DNA of 11,067 bases from an uncultured Prevotella sp. GTDB taxonomy: Bacteria; Bacteroidota; Bacteroidia; Bacteroidales; Bacteroidaceae. Below, one piece after another: positions 5,342-11,067 of the stretch; positions within the stretch are counted from its first letter, which is position 1; each line of letters starts with the position of its first letter. The position numbers were made by a program, and so were the translations under genes. Below the pieces are notes generated by a model. The model saw only the letters and a list, made by a program, of their open reading frames with translations. It had not been told where the DNA came from and searched no databases. The DNA is taken from positions 1 to 11,067 of the forward strand of contig UQQN01000081.1 of NCBI GenBank assembly GCA_900543155.1, given 5' to 3'.

Positions 5342-6448
5342 ATGATTGTAAACGAATCGATACCATCTAATAATGCGAATGTGGCTGAGGCTAAAAGCCT
5401 TATCCGTGTGGGCATTAGTCAAGGTGACACGAATGGCGTGGGCTATGAGCTTATTTTTAAGACTTTTGCTGACGCTACGATGTTTGAACTTTGTACGCCT
5501 ATTGTATATGGTCACATTAAGGTGGCGAATTATCATCGTAAGGCATTGAACATAAATGTGTCTTTGAATGTGATTAACTCGGCTGAAGAGGCTGTGGAAG
5601 GACAGTTGAACTTTGTGAACTGTGCGGACGATGACATTAAGGTGGAATATGGTAAACAAAGTGCTGAGGCTGGACATGCTGCCTTTGAGGCTTTGGAACA
5701 GGCTATTTCGGACTATAAAATGGGTAATATTGATGTGCTGGTTACTGCCCCTATCAATAAGGCTAGTATTCAGAGCAGTAATTTCCGTTTTGTAGGGCAT
5801 ACGGAGTATTTGCAGGACCGTGTGGGACAGGAGTCTGAGGGTCCGTTGATGATTTTGTGTAATAACATGATGCGTGTGGCGCTGGTTACAACACATGTGC
5901 CTATATCTGAGGTGGCTTATTCGGTAACTGAGGATAAGATTATTCAGAAGGCTAAGTTGCTTTATGAATCGCTTTGTAAGGATTTTTGTATTTCGGCTCC
6001 TCGTATTGCGGTGTTGGCTTTGAATCCTCATGCTGGGGATGGCGGTGTTTTGGGCACGGAGGAGCAGGAGGTGATTATTCCTGCGGTTAAGGCGCTCTCG
6101 GAGGCTGGTATTCCTTGTTATGGTCCGTATGCTGCGGATGGTTTCTTTGGAGCTGCATCTTACCGTCACTTTGATGGTATTTTAGCAATGTATCATGATC
6201 AAGGGTTGACTCCTTTCAAGGCTTTGTCGATGAATGATGGGGTGAACTTTACGGCTGGGTTGCCTTTGGTGCGCACTTCGCCTGATCATGGTACGGCTTA
6301 TGACATTGCGGGTAAGGGTGTGGCGCATGCTGATTCTTTTAGACAGGCTGTTTATGCGGCTATTGACATTTATCGCAATAGATTGGCTTATAACGAGGCG
6401 CATGCGAACCCATTACCTAAAATTTATCAGGACCGTAAGGAAAGATAA
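5342..6448 (+). CDS. pdxA: 4-hydroxythreonine-4-phosphate dehydrogenase PdxA
   Basis: This NAD-dependent enzyme oxidises and decarboxylates 4-phosphohydroxy-L-threonine in the DXP-dependent pyridoxal phosphate pathway. By comparison with the known enzyme, the metal ligands are H185 (TTHVP), H230 (NPHAGDGG) and H285 (MYHDQGLTPFK), and the substrate-binding pair is H153-T154 (VGHTEYL). The C-terminal signature RTSPDHGTAYDIAGKG is intact. The phosphate-loop motif near residue 28 reads GDTNGVGYE instead of the common GDPAGIGPE, and there is a short extra N-terminus (about 20 residues) and C-terminus, making 368 residues versus about 330. I see no terminator between it and the next four genes, so it may head a transcript that also carries the lipid-type cluster. 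Confidence 0.93.
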   Translation: MIVNESIPSNNANVAEAKSLIRVGISQGDTNGVGYELIFKTFADATMFELCTPIVYGHIKVANYHRKALNINVSLNVINSAEEAVEGQLNFVNCADDDIKVEYGKQSAEAGHAAFEALEQAISDYKMGNIDVLVTAPINKASIQSSNFRFVGHTEYLQDRVGQESEGPLMILCNNMMRVALVTTHVPISEVAYSVTEDKIIQKAKLLYESLCKDFCISAPRIAVLALNPHAGDGGVLGTEEQEVIIPAVKALSEAGIPCYGPYAADGFFGAASYRHFDGILAMYHDQGLTPFKALSMNDGVNFTAGLPLVRTSPDHGTAYDIAGKGVAHADSFRQAVYAAIDIYRNRLAYNEAHANPLPKIYQDRKER

Positions 6449-6487
6449 AGTTGGAGGTTTTGCTAATATAACTGAGTAACCTATTTT

Positions 6488-7195
6488 ATGAAATTTGCTA
6501 TTATAGCTGCGGGCGAGGGATCTCGTTTGCAGCAAGAGGGTGTGGAATTGCCCAAGCCGTTGGTGCATATTCACGGTGAGGCGATGATTGACAGATTGAT
6601 TCGCATCTTTCGTCAACAAAAGGCAGAGGAGATTGTGATTATTGTGAATACGCTGAACCCTTTGACCGAACAACATATTAATGAGCTTAAGGAGAAGGGA
6701 CTGGCGGACGATGTGCGTATGGTGGTGAAGAGTACACCAAGTTCTATGCATAGTTTTGCAGAGTTGGCTCCTTATCTTGAGGAAGATCCTTTCTGTTTGA
6801 CCACGGTTGATACGATTTTCCGTGAGGAGGAGTTTGAGAAATATATTTCGTATTTTAAAACTTGTGAGTTTGACGGATGTATGGCGGTGACGGATTTTAT
6901 TGATGATGAAAGTCCGCTGTATGTGGCTACTGACAGTGAATGTCACATTACGGGTTTTCACGATAAGAACGAGGGTGACCGCTTTATTTCGGGTGGTATT
7001 TATTGCCTTCGTCCGTCGGCTATTAAGACTTTGCACAACTGCTTGGAGCAGGGTAAGAGCCGTATGCGCAATTTTCAGCGTGCATTGGTGGAGGATGGTT
7101 TGAAGTTGAAGGCTTATCCGTTCTCTAAAATATTGGACGTGGATCATGCCTCTGACATTGCAAAGGCGGAGGATTTTCTATCAGCATCTAAATGA
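6488..7195 (+). CDS. Sugar/polyol-phosphate nucleotidyltransferase family protein
   Basis: This 235-residue nucleotidyltransferase would join an NTP to a phosphorylated sugar or alcohol, releasing pyrophosphate. The N-terminal nucleotide-binding signature is IIAAGEGSRL (residues 5-14) followed by PKPL. D108 (TTVDT) and D217/D219 (LDVDHASD) are the likely metal ligands. Length fits the short, single-domain group with no C-terminal hexapeptide repeats. It starts 39 bases after pdxA and overlaps the next gene by ATGA, so the two are likely made together. Because a CDP-alcohol transferase lies two genes on, a cytidylyltransferase making a CDP-activated headgroup (comparable to CTP:inositol-1-phosphate cytidylyltransferases) is a reasonable hypothesis. 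Nucleotide and substrate cannot be read from sequence. Confidence 0.85.
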   Translation: MKFAIIAAGEGSRLQQEGVELPKPLVHIHGEAMIDRLIRIFRQQKAEEIVIIVNTLNPLTEQHINELKEKGLADDVRMVVKSTPSSMHSFAELAPYLEEDPFCLTTVDTIFREEEFEKYISYFKTCEFDGCMAVTDFIDDESPLYVATDSECHITGFHDKNEGDRFISGGIYCLRPSAIKTLHNCLEQGKSRMRNFQRALVEDGLKLKAYPFSKILDVDHASDIAKAEDFLSASK

Positions 7196-8043
7196 GTATG
7201 ACTTCGAAAAAGATTTTAGGTATTAGCCGATCTACTCAATTTAGTCCACACTCTGAAGATCGGGATGCAGCTATCTTTGCTGCTGTGGCAAGCCGATTGA
7301 GCCGATTTGCAGATGTTTCTATCATCAGTGAGGATTTATTCATTGCTGTTGAGTTATCTGAGTTTGACCTCGTGTTTTCTATGGCACGAGGTCGCGGTGT
7401 GTTAGAATGTTTGGCGAAGGCTGAACGTGAGGAGGGTTTGGTGGTGATTAATTCGGCTGAGCATTTGCTGAATTTGTCGAGAGCGGGTATAGCTTCTGTT
7501 TTTAAAGAGAACAATTTGCCTGTGCCGAACTTGATGGTTATTAAACCTACTGCTGAGACGAAGGCTTCGGTGAATTTTCCTCTTTGGATTAAGCGTGGTG
7601 ACAACTGTGCACAGAAACAAGGTGATGTGCAGTTTGTGGATGACGAGACGCAGTTTGAACTGGCTATGAAGGACTTTGCTGATAGAGGCATTGAGCAGGT
7701 GATTGTGGAGGAACACTTGGAGGGTGACCTTATTAAGTTTTATGGTGTAGAGGGGACGCCTTTCTTCTACACTACCTACCCTACTGAAAAAGGTGGTTTC
7801 TCGAAGTTTGGTCTTGAGGAGCAGAATGGGTTGCCACAACATTTTTGTTTTGACGTGGAGAAACTGAAAAGGGAGGCTGACCGTGCTGCACAGTTAACAG
7901 GTATGATGGTGTACGGGGGGGATGCGGTGATTACTGCAGAAGGTTCTGTGCACATTATCGACTTTAATGATTGGCCAAGTTTTGCGGCTTGCCGCAAGGA
8001 GGCTGCGAAGGCTATTGCAAACAGGATTAAGCTGTTGGGATAG
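7192..8043 (+). CDS. ATP-grasp fold protein of unknown substrate
   Basis: No named family is recognised for this 283-residue protein, but the ATP-grasp architecture is visible. A pre-ATP-grasp domain ends with VINSAEHLLNLSRAG and LPVPNLMVIKP. A lysine that likely binds ATP is K134 (PLWIKRGD). The hinge-type segment is EEHLEGDLIKFYGV (E173, E174, K182). The metal-binding end is IIDFNDWPSF (D257, N259). ATP-grasp enzymes ligate a carboxylate to an amine or thiol via an acyl phosphate, and some are kinases; the inositol phosphate kinase ITPK1 is one with a comparable D-x-N-x-x-P ending. Translation is coupled to the nucleotidyltransferase through an ATGA overlap. The start may also be the ATG at 7198. 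Role in the cluster: unknown. Confidence 0.8.
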   Translation: MSMTSKKILGISRSTQFSPHSEDRDAAIFAAVASRLSRFADVSIISEDLFIAVELSEFDLVFSMARGRGVLECLAKAEREEGLVVINSAEHLLNLSRAGIASVFKENNLPVPNLMVIKPTAETKASVNFPLWIKRGDNCAQKQGDVQFVDDETQFELAMKDFADRGIEQVIVEEHLEGDLIKFYGVEGTPFFYTTYPTEKGGFSKFGLEEQNGLPQHFCFDVEKLKREADRAAQLTGMMVYGGDAVITAEGSVHIIDFNDWPSFAACRKEAAKAIANRIKLLG

Positions 8044-8061
8044 TGAAGAAAGAAGATGTTG

Positions 8062-8076
8062 AATGTCTTCGACATT
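8062..8076. other. Small hairpin in the ATP-grasp/CDP-alcohol transferase gap
   Basis: AATGTC (8062-8067) pairs with GACATT (8071-8076) across a three-base loop. No T run follows, so it is not a standard terminator. It may affect RNA stability between the two genes of the likely operon. Confidence 0.4.
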
Positions 8077-8109
8077 GATAATTAAGAATGATTCCTATAA
8101 ACCTATAAA

Positions 8110-9045
8110 ATGACACAACAACAAAACACACAATTAGCTTCGACTTTTAAGTCAGCCGACACAGAGGAATGGCTTGATATTCATTTTACTCGTCCTCTTG
8201 GTTTGCTTTGGGCTAAGTTTTTTAATCACTTTGACATTCACCCGAATGTGGTGACCATTTTGAGCATCATTTTGGGTGCTGCTGCGGGGGTGATGTTTTA
8301 TTTTACCGACCTTACGCACACGATTATTGGCATTTTGCTATTGGTGTGGGCGAACCTTTACGACAGTGCTGACGGACAGTTGGCGCGTATGACGGGTAAA
8401 AAAACTCGTTGGGGACGTATTTTGGATGGTTTTGCCGGTGACGTTTGGTTCTTTACGATTTATGCAGCCATTTGTTTGCGTCTGCAGGGAGATTGTATTC
8501 CTTTTACTCAGATGAAGTGGGGTATTTGGATTTGGATTCTTGCTGCGATTTCGGGCTTAATTTTTCACGGAAAGCAATGCCAGTTGGCTGACTATTATCG
8601 TAACATTCATTTGTTCTTTATTAAGGGCAAGAGTGGTAGTGAGCTTGATAACTTTGTGAAGTTGAGAGAAGAGCTGAAGACGCTGAGTTGGAAGAAGGAT
8701 GGTATGTGGATGGTTTTTCTGTATTTTTATGGAAACTATACGCACTCGCAAGAGAAGATGACGCCTGCTTTTCAAAGTTTGCGTAAGCGTTTGTGGCAGG
8801 TGTATGGTGATAATCCAGTGCCAGCAGAGTTGGCTGAGACTTTCAGAAAGGGGAGTTTGCCCTTGATGAAGTATGCTAATATTCTTACTTTCAACACACG
8901 TGCTATTGTGCTTTACATTGTATTGCTCATTGGTCAACCCTGGATTTACTTTGTATTTGAAATTGTTGTGATGAACATTCTTTTCCTCTACATGCGTTAT
9001 AAGCACGAGAAATTGTGTAAGACGGTGGAGGCTTCGCTTTCGTAA
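8110..9045 (+). CDS. CDP-alcohol phosphatidyltransferase family membrane protein
   Basis: Members of this 311-residue integral membrane family transfer a phospho-group from a CDP-alcohol to an alcohol acceptor. The family motif is present as D85-x2-D88-G89-x2-A92-R93-x8-G102-x3-D106, but the fourth aspartate, normally three residues later, is replaced by G110, with D111 one place on (LDGFAGD). Hydrophobic segments occur around 43-62, 66-84, 112-126, 139-155, 255-273 and 274-295. A long polar insert between about residues 160 and 250 (SGSELDNF to RKGSLPLMKY) is unusual for the short housekeeping members such as PgsA or PssA. It follows a nucleotidyltransferase and precedes a flippase-like gene, so a specialised headgroup transfer is likelier than basic phospholipid synthesis. 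Acceptor and donor are unknown. Confidence 0.85.
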   Translation: MTQQQNTQLASTFKSADTEEWLDIHFTRPLGLLWAKFFNHFDIHPNVVTILSIILGAAAGVMFYFTDLTHTIIGILLLVWANLYDSADGQLARMTGKKTRWGRILDGFAGDVWFFTIYAAICLRLQGDCIPFTQMKWGIWIWILAAISGLIFHGKQCQLADYYRNIHLFFIKGKSGSELDNFVKLREELKTLSWKKDGMWMVFLYFYGNYTHSQEKMTPAFQSLRKRLWQVYGDNPVPAELAETFRKGSLPLMKYANILTFNTRAIVLYIVLLIGQPWIYFVFEIVVMNILFLYMRYKHEKLCKTVEASLS

Positions 9046-9098
9046 GGACTTAAAAGATTGGTTGATTCACTCATTTAAACTTTTTATTCTCTCTATAC

Positions 9099-10115
9099 GT
9101 GAAACCATTATACCGCAATCTGTTTCTACTTTTTGGCATAGTTTCTATCATTGTTATGTTATGCACTTTTGATGTGAACTATAGCCAACTCTACCAACAC
9201 TTGCTGCGAGCAGGACTTTATTTGCCTGCTGTAATTGGTGTATGGGTATTTGTTTATGCTTTCAATGCTTGGGCTTTCCAAATCATTGTGAACAGTGGTA
9301 CGCATAGTAAGCATCTTTCTTTCCGTCATGCTTATAAACTCACAGTGTCGGGTTTTGCTTTTAGCTATACTACTCCTTTTGGTTTTGGGGGTGGTCCGTA
9401 TCGTGTAATGGAGTTGAGTTCGCATATTGGTACACCCAGAGCGATGTCGTCGGTTGTGCTTTATTCGATGATGCATATTTTGTCGCACATTTGCCTCTGG
9501 AGTTCGGCAGCTGTATTGTTTGCTGTGATTTATACTGATAAGATGACTCCTTTTTTGTGGACGCTCTTTATGGCTTTTGCTGCGGTATTGGTGATTGTGC
9601 TTTTTGTTTTTCACTTGTGCTACAAAAAGGGGGTGATTGTGAAGCTGTTTACTCCCCTACTCCACATTCCTTTTGCTAAACGCTGGGCGCGTGGGTTCTA
9701 CGAGAAGCATGCTGACAGCATGAAGCAGGTGGACGAAAATATTTCGTATTTGCACTCACAACCTCGTGCTTTTTATCTTTCGCTGATTTGCGAATATGTA
9801 GCTCGTGTGATTAATGCTTTGGAATATTACTTTATTTTGCTTTCGCTGGGCGTTTCTTTAAGTTTTTGGGATGCTATTTTTGTATTGGCATTTTCATCGC
9901 TTATTGGCAACTTGTTATTCTTTTTGCCGATGCAACTTGGTGCACGCGAGGGTGGCTTGTTGCTGATTGTGAAGATGCTGAATTTGAGTGCTCCTGGCTT
10001 GGGCATTTTTACCAGTCTTTACACCCGTGTACGTGAATTAGTTTGGATTTTTATTGGCGTAGGTTTGGTGAAGTTTGGTAATAAGAAGATGATGAAGGAT
10101 AAAACCAAGGGTTAA
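9099..10115 (+). CDS. LPG-synthase-TM / UPF0104-type membrane protein (flippase-like)
   Basis: This 338-residue protein has about eight hydrophobic segments (roughly 7-26, 38-60, 80-95, 118-145, 150-172, 225-250, 255-278 and 305-325). The conserved loop FSYTTPFGFGGGPYRVMEL (about 86-104) and the late motif FLPMQLGAREGG (about 276-287) fit the lysylphosphatidylglycerol synthase transmembrane family. It lacks the catalytic C-terminal domain of MprF, so it is a stand-alone membrane part; relatives are thought to flip lipids or lipid-linked sugars. The start is GTG at 9099; no in-frame ATG is closer to the expected N-terminus. It lies 53 bases after the CDP-alcohol transferase with no terminator between, and a hairpin terminator follows. 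Its inferred role is moving the cluster's lipid product across the inner membrane. Confidence 0.82.
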   Translation: MKPLYRNLFLLFGIVSIIVMLCTFDVNYSQLYQHLLRAGLYLPAVIGVWVFVYAFNAWAFQIIVNSGTHSKHLSFRHAYKLTVSGFAFSYTTPFGFGGGPYRVMELSSHIGTPRAMSSVVLYSMMHILSHICLWSSAAVLFAVIYTDKMTPFLWTLFMAFAAVLVIVLFVFHLCYKKGVIVKLFTPLLHIPFAKRWARGFYEKHADSMKQVDENISYLHSQPRAFYLSLICEYVARVINALEYYFILLSLGVSLSFWDAIFVLAFSSLIGNLLFFLPMQLGAREGGLLLIVKMLNLSAPGLGIFTSLYTRVRELVWIFIGVGLVKFGNKKMMKDKTKG

Positions 10116-10148
10116 TTCCTTTTTCTATAAGAATTTGTTTTTAGAATG

Positions 10149-10190
10149 AGTGGGCTTTGCTGTTATGGTAAGGCACCACTTATTTTATTT
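10149..10190 (+). terminator. Terminator after the flippase-like gene
   Basis: The hairpin pairs 10149-10160 (AGTGGGCTTTGC) with 10168-10180 (GGTAAGGCACCACT): twelve pairs counting two G-U, with a single bulged A at 10175 and a 7-base loop. A T-rich stretch (TATTTTATTT, 10181-10190) follows. It lies about 34 bases after the stop codon and probably closes the transcript that starts at or before pdxA. Confidence 0.65.
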
Positions 10191-10224
10191 ACTTTGTTTG
10201 TATACTTAACAAGCTCTATATAAA

Positions 10225-10932
10225 ATGAAGACTCTTTTGTTTGACTATGGCGGTACGCTTGACACGGCTGCCAAACATTGGTATTATGTTTTTGAAGAAG
10301 CTTACCAGAAGGTGAGGTTACATATTCCTGATAACGAACTGAGACAGGCTTATGTGTTTGGTGAGCGTTATTTGGCTAAGAATCCTGTGATTACGCCGAA
10401 TGATGATTTTGCTACTTTGCTCAAAAAGAAGATTCGCCAACAATTTAATTGGTTGGAGGAGGCTCAGTTGCTTTCGGGGGATAAGGCATCTCACGAAAAA
10501 CTGATTGAGGAGATTACTACACATTGTGATGACTTTGCACGTGCACACACACAGCAATCGGCACAGGTGCTGCAAACTTTAAAGGACAAAGGATACACGC
10601 TTATTATTGTGTCGAACTTTTATGGTAACTTGAAGAGTGTATTAGCGGCATACAATCTGCTTCACTTTTTCTCAGATATTGTGGAGAGTGCTGTGGTGGG
10701 TGTGCGTAAACCTGATGCTGCGATTTGGCAGTTGGGTGTGAAGGTTGCAAATTCATCGGCTCAAAACTGTATTGCCATTGGTGATAGTTTTAGTAAGGAC
10801 ATTGTGCCTGCCCATGCTTCGGGCATTGAAACGATTTGGTTTAAGGGTAAGGAATGGGAGGACAAGGAATATGATGAGACTTTGCCTTCTCATATTATCA
10901 CTTCGCTAACGGATATTCTACAGATTCTGTAA
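10225..10932 (+). CDS. HAD-superfamily hydrolase
   Basis: This 235-residue HAD phosphatase-type protein has a helical cap between motifs I and II. Motif I is FDYGGTLD: nucleophile D7, but G9 stands where the usual second aspartate (acid/base) would be. Motif II is VSN (S130), motif III K162 (GVRKPD), motif IV GDSFSKD (D187, D192). The other catalytic residues are intact. Some active HAD groups also lack the second Asp, so it may still be a phosphatase, or act slowly or on another bond. It is separated from the flippase-like gene by a terminator, so it is probably transcribed separately; TTACTTTG (10189-10196) is a one-mismatch candidate -7 box. Its position suggests a phosphate-removing step in the adjacent pathway, but this is only inference. 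Confidence 0.85.
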   Translation: MKTLLFDYGGTLDTAAKHWYYVFEEAYQKVRLHIPDNELRQAYVFGERYLAKNPVITPNDDFATLLKKKIRQQFNWLEEAQLLSGDKASHEKLIEEITTHCDDFARAHTQQSAQVLQTLKDKGYTLIIVSNFYGNLKSVLAAYNLLHFFSDIVESAVVGVRKPDAAIWQLGVKVANSSAQNCIAIGDSFSKDIVPAHASGIETIWFKGKEWEDKEYDETLPSHIITSLTDILQIL

Positions 10933-10985
10933 TGCCTTGCATGAGATTTATTTATCATCGGAATATAGACGGAGAATATGGATTC

Positions 10986-11022
10986 TTGGGTAGGCTGTTC
11001 AAAATTCATGATTTTTTCTGCA
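10986..11022 (-). repeat. Extragenic repeat, right copy of an inverted pair
   Basis: On the minus strand this begins TGCAGAAAAA, includes GAATTTTGAACA and ends CCTACCCAA, matching 52-89 with a few differences and one length change. It lies 54 bases after the HAD stop codon. The rest of 10933-11067 shows no gene that can be supported and runs to the window edge. Confidence 0.5.
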
Positions 11023-11067
11023 CGATTTTGTAGGATTTTGATGTCGATAAGTAGCATGGTTAAATGG

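Noticed and set aside
5309..6169. Minus-strand open frame of 286 residues opposite pdxA
   Set aside because: Composition is dominated by Arg, Asn, His and Thr as expected for a shadow frame; pdxA on the other strand is unambiguous.
10905..11067. Minus-strand frame running in from the right edge (contains MLLIDIKILQNRAEKI)
   Set aside because: It is only about 60 residues, overlaps the HAD gene end and the extragenic repeat, and has no recognisable domain. It might be the tail of something outside the window, but this cannot be supported.

Overview
The window looks like a chromosomal segment of a Bacteroidota bacterium, most likely order Bacteroidales and probably Prevotella-like. Three things suggest this. 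Promoters fit the Bacteroidota pattern (TTTG, about 20 bp, TAnnTTTG), with two copies of TATCTTTG. Ribosome-binding sites are weak or absent. The gene content is typical: a DUF4143-type ATPase, a YtxH/holin-X stress-type pair, a SPOR lipoprotein, and rlmN next to pdxA. The genus is an inference; there is no rRNA or other marker gene to settle it.

Left third (1-3198), all genes on the minus strand. An AAA ATPase with a DUF4143-type C-terminus (367-1599) sits alone between repeat-rich intergenic regions. Its promoter carries four copies of a 39-bp repeat, each with a palindromic core, and related extragenic repeats lie in opposite orientations on its two sides. Next comes a small envelope module: YtxH protein (2992-3198), then holin-X-like membrane protein (2456-2851) overlapping a small unknown protein (2193-2459). 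Strong hairpin terminators follow the ATPase, YtxH and the small protein.

Middle (3199-5274), plus strand. A divergent promoter region drives YtxH leftward and a SPOR-domain lipoprotein rightward. rlmN (23S rRNA/tRNA A2 methyltransferase) follows, with its own terminator.

Right half (5342-10932), plus strand. pdxA (vitamin B6 synthesis) is followed without a visible terminator by a nucleotidyltransferase, an ATP-grasp protein (ATGA overlap), a CDP-alcohol phosphatidyltransferase-family membrane enzyme and an LPG-synthase-TM/UPF0104-type membrane protein. A bulged hairpin terminator follows, then a HAD-family hydrolase. The nucleotidyltransferase, CDP-alcohol transferase and flippase-like protein together suggest activation of a polar headgroup (possibly as a CDP-alcohol), its transfer to a lipid or phospho-acceptor, and handling across the membrane. 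This is the most interesting part of the window. The substrate cannot be read from sequence; an inositol or other polyol phosphate is the leading hypothesis. The CDP-alcohol transferase has its fourth motif aspartate displaced by one residue, and the ATP-grasp partner has no obvious role.

The last 135 bases hold no convincing gene but carry an inverted copy of a repeat also present near the window start.
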